A stretch of 64,000 bases of DNA from Desulfarculales bacterium UBA696. Lineage in GTDB: Bacteria > Desulfobacterota > Syntrophobacteria > Syntrophobacterales > Syntrophobacteraceae. Shown piece after piece: positions 53,736 to 63,006 of this stretch. Where the stretch lies: NCBI GenBank assembly GCA_002298995.1, contig DBMO01000032.1:1-64000 (forward strand), given 5' to 3'. Numbering within the stretch: the first letter of the stretch is position 1; each line of letters starts with the position of its first letter. A model generated the notes under the pieces. The model was not told the DNA's origin, did not search any database, and saw only the letters and a program-made list of their open reading frames with translations. Both the position numbers and the translations under genes were made by a program.

Positions 53736-53847
53736 GTTACCCTCTGCGCTATTTTCAATGCAGATGCATGTCGGGTCGCGCCACGGCGAAACCCGGCCGG
53801 CAGGGAAACGCGAAGTAAACTCCCTCATTACTTTGACTGGAATTCAG

Positions 53848-56253
53848 ATGCTTATCAGTCTTAATTGGCTAGGCGAATATGTAAATTGTCCGCTCACTCC
53901 TCAGGAACTTGGGGACCGGCTCACAATGGCGGGCCTCGAACTCGAGGCGCTCTGGCACCGCTATCCCTACCTCAAGAACGTTATCACCGTGCGCATTGAG
54001 ACGGTCGAGCCGCACCCCAACGCCGACAGGCTCAGTATATGTTCGGTTTCGAACGGCTCGAAAATGTACAAGGTTGTTTGCGGCGCTCCGAACGTGCGAA
54101 ACGGCGAAATCGCCCCGCTTGCGACCGAGGGCGCGGAATTGCCGGGAGGTAATGTGTGTGAAGCGGTCGTTCGAGGCGAGTCATCCGAGGGAATGCTCTG
54201 TTCGGAGAAGGAACTCGGCCTGGGAGATGACCAGAGCGGCATATGGGTCCTTCCCGCCGATACCCCGGTTGGAGTCTCACTCGACACTGCGCTCGGGATT
54301 GACGATATGCTGATGGGGATCGGGATAACGCCAAACCGCGGTGATTGTCTGTCCATGATTGGAATTGCCAGGGAAGTAGCCGCGACATGCGGAAAGTCGG
54401 TCAAATATCCAGCAACCTATGTTGAAGAAACCGGACCTCCCATAGAGGAATCTACATCCGTCACAATAGACGACCCCGAGGGGTGCCCGCGATACTCGGC
54501 CCGTCTCATACGAGGCGTGAAAATCGGCCCTTCGCCCGACTGGCTCAAGAGCCGGGTCGAAGCGGTCGGAATGCGGTCGATAAATAACATAGTCGATGTC
54601 ACCAACTTCATCATGATCGAACTCGGACAGCCCCTCCACGCATTCGACTTCAACAGGCTCCGCGAAAACCGCATCGTTGTGCGTAAGGCTGCCGCGGGCG
54701 AGAAGTTCACGACCCTGGACGGCGCCGAGCGCGATCTACCGGAGGGGGCCGTCATGATTTGCGACGGTGTCGGTCCGGTTGCAATCGGCGGCATCATGGG
54801 CGGGTTAAATTCAGAAATATCCCCTGACACGGTAGACGTGCTGATTGAAAGCGCATACTTCCAGCCGAACTCGATTCGCAAAACCAGCAGGAGATTGGGC
54901 CTAAAGACCGAATCGAGCTACCGCTTCGAGCGTGGGACCGATCCGGAAGGCGTAATCCGGGCGCTAGACCGCGCCGCCATGCTGATGCGCGATGTTGCGG
55001 GAGGAGAGGTCGCCGCTGGAAGCATAGACGTCTATCCAACACCTCACACAGCCCCGGTGCTTACACTGCGTGTTGACTCCGTGAATAGCTTTCTCGGCAC
55101 AAGCCTCACCGGGCCCGAGATGAGGAAAATTCTCGAAAGCATCGAGATGCGCGTCGATCAGATCGACGATGAAGGAAAAAATCTTCGCGTGGTGCCGCCC
55201 TCTTTTCGCGGGGATATCACGAGGGAAGTGGACCTTGCCGAAGAAGTGGCGCGCCTTGCGGGATATGACTCCATTCCCGTAACGAGCCCCATGGCGGTGA
55301 ATGAGTCGGCGCCGCTGGATCCCCATCAGAAGGCCCGACGGGACCTCAAGCGAATGCTCGCGGGGGCGGGGTTTTTCGAGGTAATAAATTACTCCTTTAT
55401 CTCGCAGGAGGGGATCAAAAAACTCGGATTTCCCGAATCCGATCCGCTTCTCGAAACTATCAGGGTAATGAACCCGCTTAGCGACGAACAATCTGTAATG
55501 CGCACCAGCCTCATGCCGGGACTGCTCCAGAACGCCCGGTACAATTTCGACCGCCGCAACGAGAACGTCTGGATTTTCGAGCTTAGCAAGGTCTTCCTGC
55601 CCAGAAAAGGCGAACTGCTGGCCAACGAGCCTCATCATGTAGCCGGACTGGTGGCCGGGGCCAGGTCTGGGCAGTTGATATACAGCTCCGGGGATGAGGT
55701 TGATTATACAGACGTAAAAGGAATAGTTGAAAGCATCCTGGGATTTTTCAGGATTGAGGGGGCGCGGTTCCGGGCTGAAGAGCTTCCTCCGTGGCTCGAC
55801 CCCTATTCGTCGGCGTCAGTCTATATTGGCGCGGAGCGGGTGGGAGAACTGGGCAGGGCTCATCAGGAAGTCGAGGAAGCCTTCGATCTTAGGCGGCCTG
55901 TTTTCCTCTTCCGGCTCGATTTCGACAGGCTATTCGCCTTGAGCGGCCCCAGCCAGTTTTTCGAGGGACTTCCGAAATTTCCGGCGGTCGTGCGCGATAT
56001 GGCCCTCATTGCCGCTCAAAACCTGCCGGTGGAAGAGCCGCTCGATTATATTTCGTCCCTTAACGAACCATTGCTGGAAAGTGTCGAGATATTTGATATA
56101 TTCCGAAGTGAACAGCTTGGGGACAAGAAAAGCGTCGGCTACCGGCTGACTTATCGGGCAGCCGACAGGAGCCTCACCGACGAAGAAATAAACACTGTTC
56201 ACGAAAGAATGGTAAAAAAGGTTGTGGAAAAATTCGGGGTGTCCCTGAGATAG
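53848..56253 (+). CDS. pheT: phenylalanyl-tRNA synthetase beta subunit
   Basis: An 801-residue subunit with the family order: N-terminal MLISLNWLGEYVNCPLT, a tRNA-binding EMAP-like domain (VRIETVEPHPNADRLSICSV), B3/B4 editing domain (NNIVDVTNFIMIELGQPLHAFD), B5 DNA-binding-like domain, the degenerate class II core and the C-terminal ferredoxin-fold anticodon-binding domain (FPAVVRDMALIA). The frame is open from 53758, but the ATG at 53848 gives the normal start. It has only a weak ribosome binding site. Length is normal. Confidence 0.97.
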   Translation: MLISLNWLGEYVNCPLTPQELGDRLTMAGLELEALWHRYPYLKNVITVRIETVEPHPNADRLSICSVSNGSKMYKVVCGAPNVRNGEIAPLATEGAELPGGNVCEAVVRGESSEGMLCSEKELGLGDDQSGIWVLPADTPVGVSLDTALGIDDMLMGIGITPNRGDCLSMIGIAREVAATCGKSVKYPATYVEETGPPIEESTSVTIDDPEGCPRYSARLIRGVKIGPSPDWLKSRVEAVGMRSINNIVDVTNFIMIELGQPLHAFDFNRLRENRIVVRKAAAGEKFTTLDGAERDLPEGAVMICDGVGPVAIGGIMGGLNSEISPDTVDVLIESAYFQPNSIRKTSRRLGLKTESSYRFERGTDPEGVIRALDRAAMLMRDVAGGEVAAGSIDVYPTPHTAPVLTLRVDSVNSFLGTSLTGPEMRKILESIEMRVDQIDDEGKNLRVVPPSFRGDITREVDLAEEVARLAGYDSIPVTSPMAVNESAPLDPHQKARRDLKRMLAGAGFFEVINYSFISQEGIKKLGFPESDPLLETIRVMNPLSDEQSVMRTSLMPGLLQNARYNFDRRNENVWIFELSKVFLPRKGELLANEPHHVAGLVAGARSGQLIYSSGDEVDYTDVKGIVESILGFFRIEGARFRAEELPPWLDPYSSASVYIGAERVGELGRAHQEVEEAFDLRRPVFLFRLDFDRLFALSGPSQFFEGLPKFPAVVRDMALIAAQNLPVEEPLDYISSLNEPLLESVEIFDIFRSEQLGDKKSVGYRLTYRAADRSLTDEEINTVHERMVKKVVEKFGVSLR

Positions 56254-56263
56254 CGAGAGCGCC

Positions 56264-56647
56264 ATGGCTACCAAGGAAGAAGGCAAGAATTCCAAAGATA
56301 CCGTCGCCGGGAAATCGCCTTGCGATGTCACATTTATCATTGACGAGCAGGAGTTTAAAGGAATCTCGACGCAGTTCAGCGAGCGAGGCATCCTTATATT
56401 GTGCAAAAACCCCGCTCCGCTCAATGCAAAGGTGAAGCTCGCGCTCAACTTCCCCGGGATCAGGAATGCCGTGGAGCTTATCGGCGAAGTTGTCTGGACC
56501 AATATTTACGGCTCCGGAGATTCGCTTTCCCCAAAAGGCATGGGCGTAAAGTTCCTGAATATGGAGCGCGAACAGGAGCGGCTACTGGCCGAGATAGCCG
56601 GCCACTATGAATGCCAGGGAAGCGTCTATTCCTGTTATTATACCTAG
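56264..56647 (+). CDS. PilZ domain protein
   Basis: A 127-residue protein resembling a PilZ domain (CDVTFIIDEQEFKGISTQFSERGI... KLALNFPGIRNAVELIGEVVW... GMGVKFLNM). PilZ domains bind cyclic-di-GMP through RxxxR and D/NxSxxG motifs. Here the first motif is not clear and the second reads TQFSERG, so nucleotide binding is uncertain. It lies ten bases after pheT, and a stem-loop follows. Its role could be surface, motility or secretion control. Confidence 0.7.
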   Translation: MATKEEGKNSKDTVAGKSPCDVTFIIDEQEFKGISTQFSERGILILCKNPAPLNAKVKLALNFPGIRNAVELIGEVVWTNIYGSGDSLSPKGMGVKFLNMEREQERLLAEIAGHYECQGSVYSCYYT

Positions 56648-56684
56648 CCCGGTAAAAAGCGTTACAAGTTGCTCGCAAACTACC

Positions 56685-56717
56685 TTCCCGGATCAGGCAA
56701 TAGGCTCGATCCGGGAA
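56685..56717 (+). terminator. stem-loop after the PilZ gene
   Basis: A perfect ten-base stem (ttcccggatc / gatccgggaa) with a 13-base loop, followed by AATTGTTT. Probably the end of the thrS-to-PilZ transcript, though the T run is interrupted. Confidence 0.6.
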
Positions 56718-56778
56718 AATTGTTTCCGGTTGCCGGACAATGGACATCTTGCGGACCAGCAATCGAAAAGGAAAAAAA

Positions 56779-57330
56779 TTGAGGTTCATAGAGATAGCCC
56801 TGATAGCGATCGCCCTTGGCTGTGATGCATTCGCCGTTGGAATGGGGGTTGGGGCGAAAACGTGTTCTCCAAGGCAGGTTTTCAGGCTCTCCTTTCACTT
56901 CGGGCTTTTTCAGTTTATTATGCCCCTTCTGGGCTGGTTCTTGGGGCAGAACCTGGTGGGGCTGGCAAGCAGGTGGGCCCCGTGGATAGCTTTTGCCCTG
57001 CTGTTTTTCATCGGCGCGAAAATGACCGGAGAAAACCTGTTTTGCAAGGACAGTGAACAAAAAACCGAGGAATGCCTGGACCCGACGCGCGGGTTCAGCC
57101 TGGTGCTCTTGTCTGTGGCAACAAGCCTCGACGCGCTCGGGGTGGGTCTTAGCCTCGGATTGATCGGTGCCGGGCTGCTTTTTCCCGCCATCTGGATAGG
57201 GCTTACGGCGGGGGCAATGACCTGGTCCGCGATGAAGCTTGGCAACCGGCTTTCCCGGCGGTTCGGCAGGTGGATGGAGCTGGCTGGGGGTATCATTTTA
57301 ATGGCTATTGCAATCAAACTGGTAATATAG
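56779..57330 (+). CDS. mntP: manganese efflux pump MntP family protein
   Basis: A 183-residue membrane protein with six hydrophobic segments in two three-helix repeats. The paired conserved acids are in ALGCDAFAVGMGVG (first repeat) and ATSLDALGVGLSLG (second repeat), as in MntP, which exports Mn(II). The frame is open from an ATG at 56740, but that start would add a charged tail; AAGGA sits six bases ahead of the TTG at 56779, which gives the usual N-terminus. No yybP-ykoY-like riboswitch was recognised ahead of it. Confidence 0.85.
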   Translation: MRFIEIALIAIALGCDAFAVGMGVGAKTCSPRQVFRLSFHFGLFQFIMPLLGWFLGQNLVGLASRWAPWIAFALLFFIGAKMTGENLFCKDSEQKTEECLDPTRGFSLVLLSVATSLDALGVGLSLGLIGAGLLFPAIWIGLTAGAMTWSAMKLGNRLSRRFGRWMELAGGIILMAIAIKLVI

Positions 57331-57348
57331 GAAACGGAAAACAATCCG

Positions 57349-60348
57349 ATGGCAAAAAGACTGGAAACAGCGCTCAAAGACCACCTCTTCGACCCTGAAG
57401 GCGCGGGCCTTTGCTCGAGGGTGCGTGATTACTTCGGCTGGGAGATCGGCGAAGCAAGGGTAATTAACATAGTTACACTCGATACGCAGCTTACCGATTC
57501 GGAACTCGAGGCTGTCCGCACCGAAATTTTCACCAATCCCGTGACGCAGGTTTCAAAGTACGGGAGCCTGGCTTGCGATTTTGATTGGGCGATATGGGTG
57601 GGGTTCAGACCCGGTGTGCGCGATACGGCCGGAAGCGTTGCGGTTGAAGCCCTTTGTGATTTCCTCGGCAGATGCCCGGCCCCTGGTGAGTCCGCATATA
57701 CTTCGAAACTGTTTCTTCTGAAAAATGCCCCAATTTCTCGCGACCAGGCTGAAGACATCGCGCGCGAGCTTCTCGCAAACGAGATCATCCAGCAATGGCG
57801 CGTTTTTAGCCGGGTCGAATTGGACCCGGACCAGGGAGTGGGCCTTGTTGTGCCGAAAGTCCTGCTCGCCCATAAGCCTTCGGTAACGGAAATCCCCATT
57901 CTAAGCGACGATCAGCTCGCAAAGCTAAGCGATGAGCGCAACCTTGCCCTCAACAGGAATGACATCCCGGTAATCAGAAAATACTTCCTAAGGCAGGATG
58001 TTCTGGAGGAGCGCGCGAAAGTGGGACTTTCCGGTCCGACGGACGTGGAGCTCGAAGCGATCTCCCAGGCGCGAAGCGATCACTGCAACCATAATACCTT
58101 CAGAGGAAGATTTCATTACCACGACCTGGCCGCGGGTGAGAAGGTCGAGGTAGACAACCTCTTCAAGAGCTGCATTCAGGCGCCAACGCTGCAGATTCAA
58201 AAAGAGAAGGATTGGGTTGTCTCGGTCCTGTGGGATAATGCCGGGGTTGCCAGGTTCGACGAAGAGCATAACTATTCGGTTACCGGCGAGACGCACAACA
58301 GCCCTTCAAATATGGAGGCCTATGGCGGCTCTCTTACTGGAATTGTGGGCATTTACAGAGACATAATGGGGACGGGCAAGGGCTCGCGCCTGGTTGCCGG
58401 ACTCTACGGCTACTGCGTCGGCCCCCGCGACTACCGTGGCCCTCTTCGCCCGCACTTGCATCCAAAGCGCCTTCTCGACGGTATCGTACAGGGCGTAAAA
58501 GACGGCGGAAACAAGCATGGAGTCCCGACGCCTTTTGGGATCCTTTTCTTTCATCCCTCATACCTTGGCAAATGCCTGCTTTTCGTCGCGTCGATCGGGA
58601 TCATGCCGCGCGAGATCAACGGAAAGCGGGTGGATGAAAAGAAACCCGGACATGGCGACCTGATTATCATGTGCGGGGGCAGGGTGGGAAAGGACGGGAT
58701 TCACGGGGTAACGGCGTCGAGCGAATCCTACAGCGAAAGCACTCCTGCCGGGCACGTGCAGATCGGAGACCCATACCTTCAGAAAAAGATGCACGATTTC
58801 CTTCTCGAAGCACGCGACGAGGAGCTTGTTACATTCATAACCGATAACGGCGGAGGAGGTCTTTCGTCATCGGTAGGCGAATCGGCCGGCATGGCCGGCG
58901 GGGCCTTTGTGGAAGTCGATAAGGTGCCCTTGAAGTATGAAGGCCTCGATGTCTGGGAAATCTGGGTTTCGGAGTCCCAGGAGCGCATGACGGTTGCCGT
59001 AAGACCCGAGGATTTGGACAGGTTCATGGAGCTTTCCCGTAAACACGATACCGAAAGCACGGTCATCGGGCGTTATGAAAATACCGGGAAGCTCCACCTC
59101 AGCTACGGCGGAAAGACCTGCGCCTATCTCGATCTGGACTTCTTTTCGGAAGACTTTCCCCAGTGGGAGTTCGACGCAGAGTGGCTGCCGCCCCAGGCGC
59201 GGGGTCTTAGCGAGCCGGTACTTTCCGAGCCGGCCGATCCGGGGAGTCTTTTGCACGAGATGCTCGCGAGCCCGAACCTTTCCAGCCGGGAATGGATACA
59301 GCGCCAGTACGACCATGAGGTCCAGGGAGGAAGCGCGGTTAAATTCTTGGCCGGGCGCGACCGCGACGTCCCGAATGACGCCGCCGTGATCAGGCCGGTG
59401 CTCGATAAGACCGCCGGCATTGCACTCGCCCAGGCGCTCAATCCCGCTTACTCTCAAATCGATACTTACGACATGATGGCGGCCACAATCGATGAAGCCG
59501 TCAGGCGAATAATCGCCGTTGGCGGAAAACTGGACGAAATCGGCGGTGTGGATAATTTCTGCTGGCCAAACATCCAGTTCGATCCGGCGACCAACCCCGA
59601 CGGTCGCTACAAGGCCGCGCAGCTGGTGCGGGCAAACTGGGCCCTACGCGATATATGCCTGGAGTACGGCATTCCGCTTCTTTCCGGAAAAGACAGCATG
59701 TACGTCGACGGGCACCTTCAAGGCAGGTTCGGAGAACGGCACAAGGTGAGCGGCCTGCCCACCATGCAGTTTACGGCAACAGGAATCGTTGCCGACGTTC
59801 TCAGGTCCCAGACCATGGAAGCCAAAGCCCCGGGAGACCTAGTATATGTTGCCGGCGAGACCCGAAACGAACTGGGGGGCTCGGCCTACTACGACTTTTT
59901 CGGCTATACCGGCCTCAATGTTCCGAAAGTGGAACCGGATAAATTCCTCGCCCTCTACAGGGCAATGGAGCGGGCAATTTCATCCGGACTCATCGCCTCC
60001 TGCCACGGCATCTACCGAGGCGGCCTTGCGGTTCACGCGGCAATGGCCGCAATCGGCGGACGGCTGGGAATAAAGCTTGATCTGTCCAAAATTCCGGTCG
60101 CCGGCGTATCCACAGGCCCGATTAGAGAAGATCAGCTGCTTTTCAGCGAATCATGCGGGCGGTTTATCGTAACAATCCCAGCGGAGAACCGGGCTGCGTT
60201 CGAGGAACTCTTCCAGGCGCTGCCACTGGGGCTTGCCGGTGAAGTGAGCGAAAAGCCGGAAATGGTAATTGTAGGCAGGTCGGGCCGGGAAATTTTGCGT
60301 GAGGATATTTTCTCACTTCGGAAATCGTGGACGGGAAATTCAGGGTGA
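57349..60348 (+). CDS. purL: phosphoribosylformylglycinamidine synthase, PurS-PurL fusion
   Basis: A 999-residue enzyme of purine synthesis that makes FGAM from FGAR, ATP and ammonia. Residues about 25-165 hold PurS-like sequence (IGEARVINIVTLDTQLTDSE, ...ELLANEIIQQWRVFSRVEL). The PurL body follows with EAISQARSDHCNHNTFRG, GTGKGSRLVAGLYGYCVGPR, GDLIIMCGGRVGKDGIHGVT and CHGIYRGGLAVHAAMAA. There is no PurQ glutaminase domain as in the 1300-residue proteobacterial enzyme, so PurQ must be encoded elsewhere. GGAAACGGAAAA precedes the ATG. It is followed by purE. Confidence 0.92.
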   Translation: MAKRLETALKDHLFDPEGAGLCSRVRDYFGWEIGEARVINIVTLDTQLTDSELEAVRTEIFTNPVTQVSKYGSLACDFDWAIWVGFRPGVRDTAGSVAVEALCDFLGRCPAPGESAYTSKLFLLKNAPISRDQAEDIARELLANEIIQQWRVFSRVELDPDQGVGLVVPKVLLAHKPSVTEIPILSDDQLAKLSDERNLALNRNDIPVIRKYFLRQDVLEERAKVGLSGPTDVELEAISQARSDHCNHNTFRGRFHYHDLAAGEKVEVDNLFKSCIQAPTLQIQKEKDWVVSVLWDNAGVARFDEEHNYSVTGETHNSPSNMEAYGGSLTGIVGIYRDIMGTGKGSRLVAGLYGYCVGPRDYRGPLRPHLHPKRLLDGIVQGVKDGGNKHGVPTPFGILFFHPSYLGKCLLFVASIGIMPREINGKRVDEKKPGHGDLIIMCGGRVGKDGIHGVTASSESYSESTPAGHVQIGDPYLQKKMHDFLLEARDEELVTFITDNGGGGLSSSVGESAGMAGGAFVEVDKVPLKYEGLDVWEIWVSESQERMTVAVRPEDLDRFMELSRKHDTESTVIGRYENTGKLHLSYGGKTCAYLDLDFFSEDFPQWEFDAEWLPPQARGLSEPVLSEPADPGSLLHEMLASPNLSSREWIQRQYDHEVQGGSAVKFLAGRDRDVPNDAAVIRPVLDKTAGIALAQALNPAYSQIDTYDMMAATIDEAVRRIIAVGGKLDEIGGVDNFCWPNIQFDPATNPDGRYKAAQLVRANWALRDICLEYGIPLLSGKDSMYVDGHLQGRFGERHKVSGLPTMQFTATGIVADVLRSQTMEAKAPGDLVYVAGETRNELGGSAYYDFFGYTGLNVPKVEPDKFLALYRAMERAISSGLIASCHGIYRGGLAVHAAMAAIGGRLGIKLDLSKIPVAGVSTGPIREDQLLFSESCGRFIVTIPAENRAAFEELFQALPLGLAGEVSEKPEMVIVGRSGREILREDIFSLRKSWTGNSG

Positions 60349-60395
60349 GAATCTTGCTCATTCAAAAAGCATAGATCTGGAGGAATGGGGCAGAG

Positions 60396-60917
60396 ATGAA
60401 GAATCCGATAGTGGGCATAGTAATGGGGAGCGCTTCGGACGTTCAGGTCATGGAGGAGGCCGTCCGGGTGCTTGAAAAATTTGGGGTGGCATTCGAAGTG
60501 CGCATACTTTCCGCGCACAGGACACCTGATGAATCAGCTGCATATTTCAAGGGGCTTGCCGGCCGGGGGATAAAGGTCCTCATCGCGGGGGCGGGATGGG
60601 CCGCTCACTTGGCGGGGGCCGCGGCGGCAAATACCACTATCCCGGTAATCGGCGTCCCGATTGATTCCTCTCCCTTGAATGGTATGGACGCCTTGCTTGC
60701 GACCGTGCAGATGCCCCCAGGCATTCCGGTCGCAACAGTTGCCGTTGGAAAGGGCGGGGCCTACAATGCGGGCATTCTGGCCGTGCAGATTTTGTCCCTT
60801 ATCGACTCTGATCTTGCCGCGCGCTTTGCCGGATACAAAAAAGAAATGGCCGATGAGGTAATATCCAGGAGAGACAAGGAGGTACAGGAATACCTTAACG
60901 GGCGCAATTCGCGCTAG
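60396..60917 (+). CDS. purE: N5-carboxyaminoimidazole ribonucleotide mutase
   Basis: A 173-residue class I PurE, which moves the carboxyl group of N5-CAIR to make CAIR in purine synthesis. Conserved parts: MGSASDVQVMEEA at the phosphate site, SAHRTPDES (the catalytic His), AGAGWAAHLAGAAAANTTIPVIGVP and NAGILAVQIL. Normal length. No purK is next to it in the window. Its 3' end overlaps the converging Nudix gene by four bases. Confidence 0.96.
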   Translation: MKNPIVGIVMGSASDVQVMEEAVRVLEKFGVAFEVRILSAHRTPDESAAYFKGLAGRGIKVLIAGAGWAAHLAGAAAANTTIPVIGVPIDSSPLNGMDALLATVQMPPGIPVATVAVGKGGAYNAGILAVQILSLIDSDLAARFAGYKKEMADEVISRRDKEVQEYLNGRNSR

Positions 60918-61375
60918 ACCGTTGGATTATAGACCTGGACTGGTTTTTCCTTCGATCTTTCAAGGGCCCGTCGGATTATTTTTTCCGTCCCCCTGGTAAG
61001 ATCGTAGGAAGAGAGCCTGTCCAGCCGAACAAAAGTGCATTCCTCGGCGTCTGTAGCGGGTAGAGGCTCCCCCTGGGTCGATTCGCACAAAAAATCGTGT
61101 AATATATAGTGGTATTCTATGCGACCCTCCTGGTCTTTGATTACGCGGTCCAGAACGGCGACCAGATCGAGTACCTTTACATCGAGCGCCACTTCTTCGA
61201 GAATTTCCCTGCGAACAGCATCTTCCAGGCTCTCTCCCAGTTCGACCAAACCCCCCGGAATCGACCACTTCCCAAGGGCGGGTGCGGTGCCCCTGCGAAT
61301 CAACAGTACTTCATCTCCACGAAAAATTATTGCCCCGACACCAACAAAGGGCCTATCGGGATAGCGCCTGTCCAT
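60914..61375 (-). CDS. Nudix hydrolase
   Basis: A 153-residue Nudix hydrolase. The Nudix box G-x5-E-x7-RE-U-x-EE-x-G-U reads GLVELGESLEDAVRREILEE then VAL, with Ala in place of the last Gly. The start VGVGAIIFRGDEVLLIRRG and WSIPGG are typical of ADP-ribose or oxidised-nucleotide hydrolases; a DHNTP- or ADP-ribose-like substrate cannot be decided. It converges with purE (four-base overlap). GAGGG precedes the ATG. Confidence 0.9.
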   Translation of the reverse strand: MDRRYPDRPFVGVGAIIFRGDEVLLIRRGTAPALGKWSIPGGLVELGESLEDAVRREILEEVALDVKVLDLVAVLDRVIKDQEGRIEYHYILHDFLCESTQGEPLPATDAEECTFVRLDRLSSYDLTRGTEKIIRRALERSKEKPVQVYNPTV

Positions 61376-61430
61376 CTAACCCTCTCTACAAAGATCCTAA
61401 AAAGTTGTGGCATCGCTGTAACAAAGATCT

Positions 61431-61475
61431 TTCTTACCACGAAGAGCGCGAAGTACACGAAGGTTTTTGTGGTTT
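61431..61475. repeat. dispersed ttcttaccacgaag-type repeat
   Basis: The sequence ttcttaccacgaag followed by cgaagtacacgaagg is of the ACCACGAAG-nn-CACGAAGG type, a well-known dispersed intergenic repeat in many bacteria. The thermonuclease gene ends inside it: its last 13 or so residues and its stop come from the repeat. Confidence 0.65.
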
Positions 61476-62252
61476 TGGAGGTTGTGATACGGAGTGTGGA
61501 AAAAGGGGCTGTGCCCTTATGTTGATCACTTTGCCGGGAATTACGCACCCCGGGATGTGCCGCAACGTGTGAGCGGATAATGGCTTGCAAACCCGGCAGG
61601 GGCTGAATCCTTCGGAGAATGCGTCCAGCCGGTCGGCGAAACTGATCTTGTGTCGCTGAGATATTTCCCGGCCCAGGGGACATCCGGGCCGGTGGAAAGT
61701 ATATGTTTTGAGATTGCCGCAATAGACCGGCGAGGGTCTGGAGGTACATGCGCCCCAGATCCCCCTGCGGTTTGAGATCGCCTCGCGCTGCGCCTTCAGC
61801 AGGGTCGGGAGCATTTCCCGGTCCTTTTCGCCATTTCTGTAAACCCATGCGTTCCCCGACCTTACCATCTCGATGTTGACGCAAGTCCCATCGGGAAGGA
61901 ACACCCAGGCCAGAAGACGGCCATACCGGTCGCGCTTCTCGATGCCGTAACGAAGGGTGATTTTCTTCCCTATGACCATTGCAATATTTGCTTTGCGGGA
62001 TTTTTGAGCGTAGCACTCGGAAGGATCGCCGCCATGGCCGATTTCTGGGGCATCGATGCCCAGGTAGCGCACCTTTTCTCCATCATCCAAAATGATTGTG
62101 TCCCCGTCGGAAACGAACCCGACGCTCGCTTCAGCAGGGAGTCGGGCCAATCCTGCCGCGCGGCTTGCACATCCTTGCCGTACCGGAGTCGAAAGGATCA
62201 TGCATAATGATGTTACTGTCAGGTTGAATACAATCGAGCGTCTTGTAAACAT
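61434..62252 (-). CDS. thermonuclease (SNase-like) family protein with Cys/His tail
   Basis: A 272-residue exported nuclease. After a signal-like hydrophobic N-terminus the SNase fold runs from about 45 to 165: VGFVSDGDTIILDDGEKVRY, LGIDAPEIG, EKRDRYGRLLAWVF and VRSGNAWVY, with the catalytic Arg, Glu and Arg present. A second zone (TFHRPGCPLGREISQR... SPCRVCKP) looks like a metal-binding or Ada-like Cys/His domain found behind some SNases. The ATG at 62252 has GGGGAGA upstream. The C-terminus runs into a dispersed repeat, so the end is secondary. Confidence 0.82.
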   Translation of the reverse strand: MFTRRSIVFNLTVTSLCMILSTPVRQGCASRAAGLARLPAEASVGFVSDGDTIILDDGEKVRYLGIDAPEIGHGGDPSECYAQKSRKANIAMVIGKKITLRYGIEKRDRYGRLLAWVFLPDGTCVNIEMVRSGNAWVYRNGEKDREMLPTLLKAQREAISNRRGIWGACTSRPSPVYCGNLKTYTFHRPGCPLGREISQRHKISFADRLDAFSEGFSPCRVCKPLSAHTLRHIPGCVIPGKVINIRAQPLFPHSVSQPPKPQKPSCTSRSSW

Positions 62253-62514
62253 TTCAGGTCTCCCCGGCATCTAATTAGACGGAGATTTTAGTATATTGGT
62301 CTTGACGAAAAGGGGGGGAATGGTATTTTTTACCAGTTCGGAAATTGGTGGAGTTTCGGCCCGGCCGTTTCCGAACTCCGAGCTTTGTTACGAGGATACG
62401 GGCAGGGGCACCCCGTACCGGGCCGCTTTCCACCTCTTGAACCAACACCGGTCCCTCAGCGTATTTCTTCCCGCAAAGCAGTCATGTCAGTGTGAGCATT
62501 TTCGGAGTGAACCG

Positions 62515-62991
62515 ATGAAATTTTCGATAACCGCGGCAGCTCTGTTCGTAATCTTTTTGTTTGTGCCCCTCTCAGCCGCAAATTCTGCCCAGGAGCAGCC
62601 TCAACCGCCCCTACAACCACCGGCCGCCACCGGCGAGCAGCAGAAGGCGGCTACTCCGGAAACCCAAAAACCGGTTCTCAAGCAGGCCCTCATGTCCGAG
62701 CGAGTGGAAAACCTCACCCCTGTTCGCCCCGGATTTGCCTTTTCAGTTTCATCGGGACAGGTCTGTTGTTTTACTTCCTTCGACCCGGTGCCGCAGGCAA
62801 CGGTTATCTATCACAGGTGGTTTCGCAGGGATGAATTGAGCACGCAGACCCGCCTGCGCCTTTATCCTCCGAGATGGTCAACCTATAGCGTGATTCAGCT
62901 CCGGGAAACCGACAAAGGGCCTTGGAGGGTCGAGATCATAGACCAGAACGGACAGATCTTTCAGGTGCTCAGGTTCAGCATAACCGAATAA
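62515..62991 (+). CDS. DUF2914 exported protein
   Basis: A 158-residue protein with a signal peptide (MKFSITAAALFVIFLFVPLS ending near SANSA), a Gln/Pro-rich stretch, and then a DUF2914 domain: VENLTPVRPGFAFSVSSGQV with the paired CC (residues about 82-83), HRWFRRDEL and WRVEIIDQNGQIFQVLRFS. The function of DUF2914 is unknown. GGAGTGA precedes the ATG at 62515, which is preferred over an open frame from 62296. The diadenylate cyclase gene starts 15 bases after it, so they are probably cotranscribed. Confidence 0.8.
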   Translation: MKFSITAAALFVIFLFVPLSAANSAQEQPQPPLQPPAATGEQQKAATPETQKPVLKQALMSERVENLTPVRPGFAFSVSSGQVCCFTSFDPVPQATVIYHRWFRRDELSTQTRLRLYPPRWSTYSVIQLRETDKGPWRVEIIDQNGQIFQVLRFSITE

Positions 62992-63006
62992 TTGGATAGC
63001 TCTATA

